Shown in pieces: positions 1 to 12,197 of a stretch of 64,000 bases of DNA; position 1 is the first letter of the stretch; every line of letters begins with the position of its first letter. The notes under the pieces are model-generated. The model did no database searches. It was not told where the DNA came from and saw only the letters and a list, made by a program, of their open reading frames with translations. The position numbers were made by a program, and so were the translations under genes. The stretch is from assembly GCA_027563935.2 (NCBI GenBank), contig CM050454.1, positions 23,309,501-23,373,500 of the forward strand. The letters run 5' to 3'. Source of the stretch: Costus lasius (taxonomy: Eukaryota; Streptophyta; Magnoliopsida; Zingiberales; Costaceae).

Positions 1-1
1 T

Positions 2-1302
2 GCGAAAGGTTTCAAACAAATATACGGGATAGATTATGATGAAACTTTCTCACCTGTAGCTATGTTTAAGTCTATTCGGATTCTTTTCGCGATAGCAGCA
101 TATTATGATTATGAGATCTGGCAAATGGATGTGAAGACTGCTTTCCTTAATGGAAATTTGCAGGAGGATGTGTATATGACACAACCTGAAGGTTTCACTA
201 ATCCATCTGATCGTCATAAAATATGCAAGTTAAAGAAGTCTATTTATGGACTTAAACAAGCATCTAGAAGCTGGAATATTCGTTTTGATGAATCAATCAG
301 TGAATTTGGTTTCATCAAGAACGAGGATGACCCGTGTGTATATAAGAGGTTTAGTGGGAGCGTGATTACTTTCCTATTCCTGAAATGCATGCTGTTAAAG
401 CATGGTTAAGGAAATGTTTCCAGATGAAAGATTTAGGAGAAGCAGCCTATGTATTAGGTGTAAAGATCTACAGGGATAGATCTAATAGGCTTCTCGGGCT
501 GTGCCAGAGTACTTACATCGATAAAGTCCTGGAGAGATTTCATTTAGAGAATTCTAAAAGAGGATATCTTCCAGTCAGACATGGTCTGAATCTTTCGAAG
601 AGTCAGTGTCCACAAACACAGACTGAGAAAGATGAAATGGACAATACGCCTTATGCTTCGGCTATTGGGTCCATTATGTATGCGATGTTGTGTACTCGCC
701 CAGACGTCGCTTACGGGTTAAGCGTGACCAGTCGATTCCAAAGTAATCCAGGTTTGGCCCACTGGATTGCGGTCAAGAACATTTTAAAATATCTTCGGAG
801 GACCAAAGATATGTTCTTGATATATGGTGGTCAGGAAGAACTCAGTATTGAAGGATATACTGACGCTTCGTTCCAGTCGGACCAGGATGATTTCCGATCG
901 CAATCAGGCTATGTTTTTAGCTTGAATGGAGGAGCAGTGGTGTGGAAAAGTTTCAAACAGTCAATCGTTGCTGATTCCACAACAGAAGCCGAGTATGTTG
1001 CAGCCTCGGAAGCATCCAAGGAGGCAGTGTGGATTCGTAAGTTCGTGAGAGAACTTGGTGTTGTTCCTTCGAGTGCAGATCCTTTGGTTATCTTCTGTGA
1101 TAACACTGGAGCAATCGCACAGGCAAAGGAACCATGGTCTCACCAGAAGTCCAAGCACATACAGAGACGGTTTCACTTGATCCGGGAGATCATTGATCGT
1201 GGCGAGATCAAAGTCTGCAAGGTTCATACAGATGACAATCTGGCTGACCCGCTTACCAAGCCTCTGGTGCAGCAGAAGCATGAGAAGCACTGTAATAATA
1301 TG
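2..1302 (+). pseudogene. R1-a pol fragment: RT and RNase H, frameshifted, catalytic YVDD deleted
   Basis: The frame opens at base 2 and matches residues from about 841 of the complete R1 polyprotein (RT fingers with a Y-K-G-R-L-V-A-K-G type motif, then MDVKTAFLNG). Near base 376-377 about 40 bases present in the other copies are missing. This removes the RT catalytic YVDD motif and shifts the frame, so the upstream frame stops at 407-409. The downstream frame, from 385, is intact RT thumb and RNase H (Y-T-D-A-S, T-T-E-A-E-Y, F-C-D-N-T-G-A motifs). The stop at 1303-1305 belongs to the LTR of R1-b; the genuine last codons continue at 10383. A copy without YVDD cannot make active reverse transcriptase. 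Confidence 0.93.
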
Positions 1303-2998
1303 TAGAGTCCCCTTCAAGGGGGAGCGCAAGGGGGTGAAACCCTATGGATGGCGCATCTTTGATTTTTAAGCGGAAGCAAGGGTTTCAAGGGATCGGCTGC
1401 ATGATATATGATCAACTAACATAAAGCTTGATAAAATCTACAAAGGATCATACCAATGCCATAGTTTCGATGGCGCCTTGGAAGCAAAGGCGCAAGTGCT
1501 CCTTCTCCAAAGAGGACGCACACAAGAGGATGAAGATGGCTACTTCTTGGTGTTCTTTGTGCTAGCAAAGACCTCCAAGGTGTGCTTGTCGCATGAAGGT
1601 GATGAGAAAAAGCTTGGCCGAGCCTCCCTCCTCTTCCTTGGCGTCAACCCCTTCTGCTACCAAAGTGGAGATGCGATTAGACCAAGAGGAGAAGCGTTAG
1701 GCGTTTCTCTTAGGAGATGGCGTTACATGACTTCCAATTATGGAAAGTCATGAAGCCATGCGCTCCCACTCCAAGCAAACCGCCCAAAACGCCTTATGGA
1801 TCGAACCATGCGTTCACCCATGTGAACCGGTTCAATCCAAATTGGTCCAAACCAATTTGGTTCAAAGACCACATGAAACCAGCCCAAGCCATGGTCTAGA
1901 TCTCTCTGAACCAAAATGGTTCAAGATCTAACCGTTGATCTCTTGACGCTTCTGATCTCACCGATCTAGCATCACTACTCTCGATCGAAGCTTACCGATC
2001 TCAAGCCCTAATCAATCACACATGATCAGACCAGATCTCACTTACAATCAGAGTTTAAATCCCTTTAAACTGAACCGAAACAATTCAGTCCACACGATCA
2101 GACTTAAGTAAGCCATATCATCAAATTGTGCGACCCTAAGGGTTTCCTTTAGATGTCGGTAACGATAACTAACGTTATCACGATCAGTGAGGGGTATCTA
2201 GCAACACATCACTGTCTCCCGATATAAAGGAAAGAGTCTTCGAAGACTACACCCAAACCACAGCACAAGGGTGAATGCACTTCACTAGGCATACATGTTT
2301 CCTTTGCCACTGGATGTTCTTATTGGACAAGCGTATCAAGCCTGTAGCTCCAATATGATGAGCATGATTAGATTAGATGAACATAGTCACCTGGGTATGG
2401 CCATACACTTTCTCAATCATCTCATAGGGGGGGGCCCATTAGAACATCTCACTCCTTGAACAAGGAGACGGCAATCCTGTATCTATCACGAGTGCCCTAA
2501 CCTGACTCAAGCTCACCATCCAAGATAGTCAATAATCATTATGTTTCAAATGATATCGAACTACCTCAAAACAATGACAATCATCATTTAGAAACACAAG
2601 TGATCTCAAGTCAGAGGACATGTGCCACTTGATGCAAACAAGGATTATTCACATTGTGACAAGCAATTGAATATCCTACTAGGGTCTGTCCAGTACATCC
2701 AATGTACCCATGAGTCTACATCTTATTCCATGCTCGAAGCATCCTATAAGATTAGAATACATATTAGTCTCAATCATATCATGGCTGTCTCATGTTCACC
2801 AAGATATCTCGACTAAGGACTTTATAGCATGTCAGCCCAGCTGAACAGCTTTGAGACATTATTCAGAAGTACACTAATTGCAGCAGAGAAGGTAACAACC
2901 TGAATAATAACCATGCCTTTATAAACACAAGAGTTTATTACATGATACTGATACAATCCCAAGGCCTCAAACATTAGCCTTAAGGGCATACCCCAACA
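1301..2998 (-). repeat. R1-b 3' LTR
   Basis: Read on plus it runs TGTAGAGTCCCC...CATACCCCAACA; on the element strand it is TGTTGGGGTATG...ACTCTACA, so it has TG...CA ends. About eight single-base differences from its partner at 8680-10377. It contains an 8-G run near 2427 and the TATGGCCATA palindrome near 2396, both shared with other R1 LTRs. Confidence 0.95.
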
Positions 2999-3015
2999 AT
3001 CTCCCACTTGCACTT
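2999..3015 (-). promoter_or_regulatory. Polypurine tract of R1-b
   Basis: On the minus strand a purine-rich run (AAGTGCAAGTGGGAGAT) abuts the 3' LTR. It is the plus-strand primer site for reverse transcription, and its position between the gag-pol stop and the LTR fixes the element's orientation. Confidence 0.88.
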
Positions 3016-3018
3016 AAT

Positions 3019-6000
3019 CTAATGGTTGAGAAATCTCAAACCCATGTTATTACAGTGCTTCTCATGCTTCTGCTGCGCCAGAGGCTTGGTAAGCGGGTCA
3101 GCTAGATTGTCATCTGTATGAACCTTGCATATTTTGATCTCGCCACGATCAATGATCTCCCGGATCAAGTGAAACCGTCTCTGTATGTGCTTGGACTTCT
3201 GGTGCGACCGTGGTTCCTTTGCTTGTGCGATTGCTCCAGTGTTATCAAAGAAGATAACCAAAGGATCTGCACTCGAAGGAACGACACCAAGTTCTCTCAC
3301 GAACTTACGAATCCACACTGCCTCCTTGGATGCTTCCGAGGCTGCAACATACTCGGCTTCTGTTGTGGAATCAGCAACAGTTGACTGTTTGAAACTCTTC
3401 CACACCACTGCTCCACCATTCAAGCTAAAAACATAGCCTGATTGCGATCGGAAATCATCCTGGTCCGACTGGAATGAAGCGTCAGTATATCCTTCTATAC
3501 TGAGTTCTTCCTGACCACCATATATCAAGAACATATCTTTGGTCCTCCGCAGATATTTTAAGATGTTCTTGACTGCAATCCAGTGTGCCTGTCCTGGATT
3601 ACTTTGGAAACGACTGGTTACGCTTAACCCGTAAGCGACGTCTGGGCGAGTACACAACATCGCATACATAATGGACCCAATAGCCGAAGCATAAGGCGTA
3701 TTGTCCATTTCATCTTTTTCAGTCTGTGTTTGTGGACACTGACTCTTCGAAAGATTCAGACCATGTCTGACTGGAAGATATCCTCTTTTAGAATTCTCTA
3801 AATGAAATCTCTCCAGGACTTTATCGATGTAAGTACTCTGGCACAGCCCGAGAAGCCTCTTAGATCTATCCCTGTAGATCTTCACACCTAATACATAGGC
3901 TGCTTCTCCTAAATCTTTCATCTGGAAACATTTCCTTAGCCATGCCTTAACCGCATGCATTTCAGGAATATCATTTCCAATGATCAAGATGTCATCGACG
4001 TAGAGGACTAGGAATGTAATCACGCTCCCACTAAACCTCTTATATACACACGGGTCGTCCTCGTTCTTGATGAAACCAAACTCAGAGATTGATTCATCAA
4101 AACGAATATTCCAGCTCCTAGATGCTTGCTTAAGTCCATAAATGGACTTCTTTAACTTGCATATTTTATGACGATCTGATGGATTAGTGAAACCTTCAGG
4201 TTGTGTCATATACACATCCTCATTAAGATTTCCATTAAGGAAAGCTGTCTTCACATCCATCTACCAGATCTCATAATCGTAATATGCAGCTATCGCGAAA
4301 AGAATCCGAATAGACTTAAACATGGCTACAGGAGAGAAAGTTTCATCATAATCTATCCCGTAGATTTGTTTGAAACCTTTCGCAACTAGCCTGCCTTTAT
4401 AGGTAACTATGTTACCATCCATGTCAATCTTCTTCTTGAAGATCCATTTACAGCCTATAGGGATTACTCCCGGAGGCGGATCAACCAAATCCCAGACTTG
4501 GTTATCTGACATGGAGTCCATCTCGGCTCGCATAGCTTCAAGCCATCTAGCTGACTCCGGTCCACTGACCGCATCCGCATATGTGAGGGGTTCATCATTA
4601 TCAATGATGTAGACTCCGTCATAGCGCTCAGGCTGTCGACGGATCCTTCCCGATCTACGCGGTTCCCGTGATATCTGAGCCTCAGGTTGTTCAGTAACCT
4701 GTTCTACCGGCTCAGGCACATCCAACTGTGCTTGACTACTTTGTCCTTCCTCTGGATTCTCATCCAGTTTTATTTCTCTCCCACTGGCCTCTTGCAGAAG
4801 AAATTCCTTCTCAAGAAATATTGCCGTCCGAGCAACAAATACTTTGTTCTCTTTGGGATCGTAGAAATAATAACCCTTAGTTTCCTTAGGGTAACCGACA
4901 AAGATACATTTGTCAGATCTGCTCTCCAGTTTCCCAGAGGCGAGCTTTTTGACATAAGCCTCGCAACCCCAGATCCTGATAAATGTCAAGCTCGGCTGTT
5001 TCCCATACCATAACTCGTATGGAGTCTTAGAAACTGCCTTGGATGGCACTCGGTTTAGTACCTTTGCAGCTGTTTCCAGTGCAAATCCCCAAAAGGAGTA
5101 TGGAAGAGTAGCCTGACTCATCATAGAACGAACCATATCAAGTAACGTTCTATTTCTCCTCTCGGACACACCATTCCATTGTGGTGTTCCTGGCGGAGTG
5201 AGCTGTGAGATAATCCCACACTCCTTCAGATAGTCAGTAAACGTATGACTCAAGTATTCTCCACCTCGATCAGAACGAAGTGCCTTGATATTTCGGCCTA
5301 GCTGATTCTGTACTTCATTCTTGAACTCTTTGAACTTGTCAAAAGATTCACTCTTATGTCTCATTAGATAGACATAACCATATCTACTGAAATCATCAGT
5401 AAATGTAATGAAGAACTGATAGCCACCTCTGGCATGTTTACTAAATGGCCCACACACGTCACTGTGTATAAGGTCAAGTAGACCTGAAGCCCTTTGACCT
5501 TTGTGAGGAAAAGGTGACTTCGTCATTTTACCCATCAAACAAGCTTTGCATGTATCAATCTCCTCATAGGAGAATGATCCCAGCAGTCCATGATCATGCA
5601 ACCGCTTAATGCGCTTCTTGTTAATATGGCCTAAACGACTATGCCATAACAAGGTGCTGTCATCAGCATACTTGGCTTTCTTATTATCAATGTTTTGTAT
5701 AGAATATTCCATGTCCAACATGAATAACCCATTGTTAATTGAACCAGTAGCATAGACAATATTATCAAGAGTAAGATAACACTTTGAAATCTTGCATTCA
5801 AAGGAAAACCCTTTCCTGACAAGAGCAGGAATAGAGATAATATTTTTGGTGATACTAGGTACAAAATAACAATTGTTTAATTCCAATACAATGCCAGATG
5901 GTAAAGAAATGAAATAGTCTCCTACAGCAACAGCAGCAACCCGTGCCCCGTTTCCAACGCGTAGGTCTACCTCATGCTGTCCCACCTGCCTTCTTCTCTT

Positions 6001-6903
6001 GAGTTCCTGTACATTTGAACAAATGTGAACTCCACATGCAGTGTCCAACACCCATGAAATAGAAGAAGATGAAACCATGACTTCCGTCACGTAAATACCT
6101 GAGCCAGAAGCAATGCTTCCCCTCTTGTCTCCTTGGAGCGCTTTACAGTCCTTTTTCCAGTGACCCAGCTGGCCACAGTGGAAACACCTGTTGTCCTTTG
6201 ACCGCTTTACCTTCTGTTTCAGAGCCTTACTGTAGTTCTTGACAGGGGCTTTGCCCTTCTTCCCCTTCTTCTTGTTCCTGGAAGGAACCATTAAGACAGA
6301 GGTTGAAGGCTTTCCCTTCAGAGTTTCCTCAGTAGTCAAGAGCATATTCAGCAGCTCTGCCGGAGTACAATCGATTTTGTTCATATTAAAGTTAATGATG
6401 AACGCATCGAAAGAAGGCGGAAGAGACTGCAGAATAATATCTACAGCAAGCTCCTGGTTGATGGTATGCCCCAGTTTCTCCAGAGCCTCCTTGTGCCCAA
6501 TCATCTTGAGCACGTGAGCTCCCACTGGGCTCCCTTCAGCCAGTTTGCTCTGAAAGAAAAGCTTTGTCAGATTATAGCGTTCTGTCCTCGCCTGTGCAGC
6601 ATACAGCATCTTGAGGTTCGCTATAATCTCTATAGCCGACATATCCTCATGCTGACGCTGCAGCGGTGGCGTCATAGACGCTAGCATCAGGCAAGCGACA
6701 TCAATGCTATCATTGACGTGCTTTTCATAGGCATCACGAACCGCCCTTACGGCGTTCGCAGCGGGTTGAGGCGGCTCAGCCGTCTCGAGGACATACAGTT
6801 TCCTCTCTGCCTTAAGAACGATCTTAAGGTGTCCGAACCAGTCTGAGAAGTTTGGCCCAGCAAACTTCTCCCTTTCCAGTAGGGATCGCACATTGAAGCT
6901 CAT
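3019..6903 (-). pseudogene. R1-b gag-pol polyprotein with one TAG
   Basis: From the MSFNVRS start at 6903 to TAG at 3019-3021 this is 1294 codons, the same as the intact R1-d. Domain order is gag, CCHC zinc knuckle, aspartic protease (WVLDTAC), GAG-pre-integrase HHCC finger, integrase DDE, RT and RNase H, the Ty1/copia order. An upstream in-frame ATG at 6972 exists, but every R1 copy conserves the start at 6903, which I prefer. The frame is interrupted once, at 4261-4263, where TAG stands in place of the conserved glutamine codon just before MDVKTAF in RT. The product would end before the RT catalytic aspartates. The YVDD and RNase H motifs are intact downstream. Confidence 0.95.
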
Positions 6904-8664
6904 GGTGTTCGTTGCTGCAGGAATCGACAACAATGCAAGAACAGCAAGGTCAGTATCAATGTATAGAATCAATCCAGGACTTAAGAAAGATCCTTTTTCT
7001 CACTATTTTATCTGGCTTAAAAATCCAGCAAAACAGCCCGAAAGAGTAGAACTCTTTTAGTGAGATGGGATCCAGATTTCATACTTGGTCTCCGCGTCCC
7101 GCTAAGGCGAGATAAGATGCACAGAGAGTACAAGCACTAATTTCTGGTAGGCAGTCCCTGCCAATCGCCAACCCGTGCGATTCCCCTTCATCTGGGCAAT
7201 CCAGCAGACTGTGCCAACTGAGTTGGTACAACACAATCTCTGACCCCACAGATGGCTGCCTCCATGTGCTACCATATGCGCCACATATGTAGCCTACATG
7301 GTCAAGCTGACCCGACCTACTCCCTGGACCACCACGTGCTATGCTGAGCAACGAGAAGCGATAAATCCCTTCTCTGTAACACGCAAGTGTAATCCAGCAC
7401 CGTCTGAAGATAGATGGACGTGCCCACTGAGTGGGTACAACACGGCTCCAACGATAGTCAGAACAGTGAGGTTTCGCGTCAGAAGGCATTACGTGCTTGA
7501 TATTTTAGCGTTTGGATTTTAACGGTCTTTTATCTTCTTACTATCAGGCAAATCCTATGGCTATAGCAGAAGATAAATAAATCATGCTGTTCTACTTATA
7601 TAAACAATAACAGAAAGCATGGATCTTATGTGGTAAAAGCCCATGGCCTAAGTAAGACCTTAAGATACTTAAGTCTTCACTTGCTCTTCTTGGGTCTTTA
7701 GCATCTCATCTGGTCCAACCCAGGGCCCTTGCGCCAAGAGCACTTCAGGTGTGCCACCAGCTGAATGCCCCTCTGGGATGTGTGCCTTTGTGCTCTTGTC
7801 TAATCAAAATACATTTTGATCTATCTAGACAAGTTTGACTCGCAGGTCAATTATACAATAAATTAATTAAAAAGTGATTCGCAGATCACAATAATATTAA
7901 TTTACAGGTTTAATTCCAGGCACGCAGGCCCCAGCACAGCACACATTAAATTGGGCACCCACATAAGAATAAATAAACAAGCATAGGCATCAATCAACAT
8001 GTGATCCAATTAAAAGAAAATAAAATTTTAAAAACCCCATTGGCATCAATTTTAATTTTCTTATGTGCCCTACAACCTTACAACGGTCCATTGATAGGGA
8101 TCCACTCATCCATCTAGTTAGATCCATGCCCTTGCATGCACCAAGTCCTAACTGACTCGAGTTGACCTAATGGTCAACCATGCATGCGCCAAGGGCTGAA
8201 CAACCTTCAAGAGTTCTGGCAAGCGGGTGTGACCCCGGGCCTAACTCAAGAGTGTTCACTGGTTGTCTCAACCAGACCTCGCTACACGCCTGTGATGCAG
8301 TCGACCTATAGCCACCTCGTGCTTGCGCACAGGTGCCATCTGGTCGACCCATCTAGGCTGTCAGATGGTCTGATCAGACTAGTTTGATCTAATCTAGGGG
8401 ATGACTTCAACCCCATCAACCCGTCTAAGGGTTTACAGTAGGCGCAACTTAGATCTAATCATAGGCGCGCAAGTGAAGGTTTGATAAAACAATAACATAA
8501 ACCTAGCGCCACCATCAAGTCATGCCGCAAGCATGAACAAACAACATGCGCCAACATAAGTGTATTATATCCTATTTTTCGCATGATGAAACAACTAGAT
8601 CTAATCACTTGCGCAAGCATGGATCACAAGAGCAAACATAGCAATCATATTAGCATGCATCAAT
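6904..8664 (-). other. R1-b long untranslated leader
   Basis: About 1.76 kb lies between the PBS and gag with no recognisable protein domain. It is collinear with the leaders of the other R1 copies. A frame of 136 codons (7079-7489) is open; in R1-c and R1-e it ends after 128 codons, and here the usual TGA has become TTA. Two R1 copies lack its ATG, so I do not call it a gene. Likely roles of such leaders are RNA packaging and translation control (inference). Confidence 0.8.
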
Positions 8665-8679
8665 GCCTCTGATACCAAT
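8665..8679 (-). promoter_or_regulatory. Primer-binding site of R1-b (initiator tRNA-Met)
   Basis: On the minus strand TGGTATCAGAGG starts two bases after the 5' LTR end. This is complementary to the 3' end of plant initiator tRNA-Met (family consensus TGGTATCAGAGCC), with one mismatch near the end. Confidence 0.9.
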
Positions 8680-10377
8680 TGTAGAGTCCCCTTCAAGGGG
8701 GAGCGCAAGGGGGTGAAACCCTATGGATGGCGCATCTTTGATTTTTAAGCGGAAGCAAGGGTTTCAAGGGATCGGCTGCATGATATATGATCAACTAACA
8801 TAAAGCTTGATAAAATCTACAAAGGATCATACCAATGCCATAGTTTCGATGGCGCCTTGGAAGCAAAGGCGCAAGTGCTCCTTCTCCAAAGAGGACGCAC
8901 ACAAGAGGATGAAGATGGCTACTTCTTGGTGTTCTTTGTGCTAGCAAAGACCTCCAAGGTGTGCTTGTCGCATGAAGGTGATGAGAAAAAGCTTGGCCGA
9001 GCCTCCCTCCTCTTCCTTGGCGTCAACCCCTTCTGCTAACAAAGTGGAGATGCGATTAGACCAAGAGGAGAAGCGTTAGGCGTTTCTCTTAGGAGATGGC
9101 GTTACATGACTTCCAATTATGGAAAGTCATGAAGCCATGCGCTCCCACTCCAAGCAAACCGCCCAAAATGCCTTATGGATCGAACCATGTGTTCACCCAT
9201 GTGAACCGGTTCAATCCAAATTGGTCCAAACCAATTTGGTTCAAAGACCACATGAAACCAGCCCAAGCCATGGTCTAGATCTCTCTGAACTAAAATGGTT
9301 CAAGATCTAACCGTTGATCTCTTGATGCTTCTGATCTCACCGATCTAGCATCACTACTCTCGATCGAAGCTTACCGATCTCAAGCCCTAATCAATCACAC
9401 ATGATCAGACCAGATCTCACTTACAATCAGAGTTTAAATCCCTTTAAACTGAACCGAAACAATTCAGTCCACACGATCAGACTTAAGTAAGCCATATCAT
9501 CAAATTGTGCGACCCTAAGGGTTTCCTTTAGATGTCGGTAACGATAACTAACGTTATCACGATCAGTGAGGGGTATCTAGCAACACATCACTGTCTCCCG
9601 ATATAAAGGAAAGAGTCTTCCAAGACTACACCCAAACCACAGCACAAGGGTGAATGCACTTCACTAGGCATACATGTTTCCTTTGCCACTGGATGTTCTT
9701 ATTGGACAAGCGTGTCAAGCCTGTAGCTCCAATATGATGAGCATGATTAGATCAGATGAACATAGTCACCTGGGTATGGCCATACACTTTCTCAATCATC
9801 TCATAGGGGGGGGCCCATTAGAACATCTCACTCCTTGAACAAGGAGACGGCAATCCTGTATCTATCACGAGTGCCCTAACCTGACTCAAGCTCACCATCC
9901 AAGATAGTCAATAATCATTATGTTTCAAATGATATCGAACTACCTCAAAACAATGACAATCATCATTTAGAAACACAAGTGATCTCAAGTCAGAGGACAT
10001 GTGCCACTTGATGCAAACAAGGATTATTCACATTGTGACAAGCAATTGAATATCCTACTAGGGTCTGTCCAGTACATCCAATGTACCCATGAGTCTACAT
10101 CTTATTCCATGCTCGAAGCATCCTATAAGATTAGAATACATATTAGTCTCAATCATATCATGGCTGTCTCATGTTCACCAAGATATCTCGACTAAGGACT
10201 TTATAGCATGTCAGCCCAGCTGAACAGCTTTGAGACATTATTCAGAAGTACACTAATTGCAGCAGAGAAGGTAACAACCTGAATAATAACCATGCCTTTA
10301 TAAACACAAGAGTTTATTACATGATACTGATACAATCCCAAGGCCTCAAACATTAGCCTTAAGGGCATACCCCAACA
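8680..10377 (-). repeat. R1-b 5' LTR
   Basis: It is 1698 bp, pairs with 1301-2998, and has TG...CA ends on the element strand. It lies next to the PBS on its inner side and the target duplication TAATA on its outer side (10378-10382). Confidence 0.95.
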
Positions 10378-10382
10378 TAATA

Positions 10383-10408
10383 TGGGTTTGAGATTTCTCA
10401 ACCATTAG
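10383..10408 (+). pseudogene. Last codons of R1-a gag-pol, displaced by R1-b
   Basis: After the second copy of the TAATA target duplication the R1-a frame resumes and gives the conserved C-terminal tail G-L-R-F-L-N-H, then TAG at 10406-10408. The methionine codon is split by the insertion (A at 1300, TG at 10383-10384). This proves that 1-1300 and 10383 onward were one element before R1-b arrived. Confidence 0.93.
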
Positions 10409-10411
10409 ATT

Positions 10412-10428
10412 AAGTGCAAGTGGGAGAT
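10412..10428 (+). promoter_or_regulatory. Polypurine tract of R1-a
   Basis: A purine-rich run (AAGTGCAAGTGGGAGAT) lies directly before the TGTTGGGG start of the 3' LTR. It is the plus-strand DNA priming site. Nearly the same tract precedes the 3' LTR of every R1 copy and of R2-b. Confidence 0.85.
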
Positions 10429-11076
10429 TGTTGGGGTATGCCCTTAAGGCTAATGTTTGAGGCCTTGGGATTGTATCAGTATCATGTGTAAACTCTTATG
10501 TTTATAAAGGCAATGGTTGTTATTCAGTTTGTTATATTATCTGCTACAATACATATACTTCTGAATAATGTCTCAATGCTGTTCAGCTGGGCTGACATGC
10601 AGTAAAGTGCTTAGTCGATATATCTTGGTGAACATGAGACAGCCTTGATATGATTGAGACTAATATGTGTTCTAATCTTATAGGATGCTTCGAGCATGGA
10701 ATAAGATGTAGACTCATTGTCACATCCCGTTATCTTAACCCCAAACAAGCAACACAAATCATAGAGAAATAGGATGTTATCATACAAGATCGATTCACAT
10801 GCTAGGTAAAACCAAGTTCAAGAAAACACGATCTGAAAATTTTCGAAAATTCATACATAGAATCTCAAAACACAATTTCATAAATGTACCTGCCACCATG
10901 CAATACTTGCACTAGACATATGCAAGTTACATTTATATTAAAACCGATTGCAAAAACACAAGTCAACTCGAAATTCGAAACAAAGTCATAATATCGATTC
11001 TATAAATTCATTCAATGATACCACACCGAAACCAGGCCAAAGCCCGCGGTGACACAAAAATCAGAATATCAAACTG

Positions 11077-11154
11077 CCACAACCGGCAACACAAGTTCAC
11101 ATAATTCGGCCACAACTGGCAACACAAGTTCACATAATTCGGCCACAACCGGCC
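11077..11154. repeat. 33-bp tandem repeat inside the solo LTR
   Basis: Two copies (11077-11109 and 11110-11142) plus a partial third of a unit containing CCACAACCGGCAACACAAG; the second copy has CTGG for CCGG. Confidence 0.85.
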
Positions 11155-11864
11155 CCAGTAATTAAACACAAAAGTCTTATTCATTCAACTGGCATATCAC
11201 GATGTTCATATAAAATGTTAACTGGAAATGCGCCCCTGCTCTACACCTGAAAATAATGAGGGGTGAGCTACACAGCCCAGTGAGTGGATAGTCTCAAACG
11301 ACCATCCATAACATACACTCAAAATACATGCAGATTATTTTAAAAACATTGAACAGAATATCATGTCAACATATAACAAAATTAAAGCACAGAACTCATA
11401 TAAAACAGTCAGATGGACACTGCTAAGACATCACACCAGTGTCTACCCAAGGTTCTAGAGCTATACTCTAAACCAACTAAACATACCAACCACTTAGTTA
11501 ACCTAGTTGTCCAGCATATTCAGTAGTGACCATTATGGTCCAACCCGGCTTTGGCCTAAGCACTGGGAGAAGCCTGCAAATCACATGCAACATATAGATG
11601 GACAGTGAGTAGACTCAAGAGGTAATCACCACCTGGTCAAGATGTGATACATTGATCTACACCACCCCATAATCACAAAAATCTAAGCGTTTAAGAGTGA
11701 CGACATCAAGAGGTGGCCCCTGTCCGACCAAGACATGGCACTTTGCGTCTTATATCACTCGTTCTCCCAAAGGGTTCCTTAACTGGACAACACCAGACAC
11801 ATCTTATATCTTATTTCACAAAAGTGGACTCCTAAGTGTCAACTAGACTCTAGGATAGTCATTT

Positions 11865-11948
11865 TTATCACAATAATCACATCAGGCAGGCTGAACAACA
11901 ACCCCCTTATCACAATAATCACATCAGGCAGGCTGAACAACAACCCCC
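11865..11948. repeat. 42-bp tandem duplication inside the solo LTR
   Basis: Two adjacent, apparently identical 42-bp units (11865-11906, 11907-11948) containing CAGGCAGGCTGAACAACAAC. Confidence 0.88.
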
Positions 11949-12079
11949 TCACATATCACAATACAGGGCTGAAATCTCTAACCCTTAACATATCACATAT
12001 AGACTATCCCCTTGAGTACACAGTTACACTTAGCCTTAGTCCTATCCATTCCATGACCACAACACATAATATTTGAGTT

Positions 12080-12197
12080 CACATAACCACATAATATTCG
12101 AAAATCACATAACCACATAATATTCAAAAAAATCACATAATCACATAATATTCAAAAATCACATAACCACATAATATTCCAAAAAATCACATAATTC
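12080..12197. repeat. About 30-bp tandem repeats inside the solo LTR
   Basis: Four imperfect copies of a unit built on CACATAACCACATAATATTC followed by a variable A-run. Nearby (12525-12610) a second repeat has two copies around TTTCGGTTTTTCATGATATA. Confidence 0.8.

Larger units (their letters stand above)
1301..10377 (-). mobile_element. R1-b: full-length Ty1/copia element, one nonsense codon
   Basis: A complete element in minus orientation: 3' LTR 1301-2998, PPT 2999-3015, gag-pol 3019-6903, leader 6904-8664, PBS 8665-8679, 5' LTR 8680-10377. It is flanked by the perfect 5-bp duplication TAATA. The LTRs have equal length (1698 bp) and I count about eight substitutions between them, so insertion is recent. 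The internal region is 5681 bp, exactly the length in R1-e. The only gross defect I see in the polyprotein is a TAG codon at 4261-4263. It could still be mobilised in trans by an intact R1 copy (inference). Confidence 0.96.

Noticed and set aside
2622..2816. 64-codon frame repeated in nearly every R1 LTR on the antisense strand
   Set aside because: It recurs because the LTR recurs. It has no domain, and R1 LTRs are otherwise non-coding.
6901..6972. Upstream ATG at 6972 as the start of R1-b gag-pol
   Set aside because: The other R1 copies do not keep that extension. All share the start corresponding to 6903, or its equivalent in R1-f.
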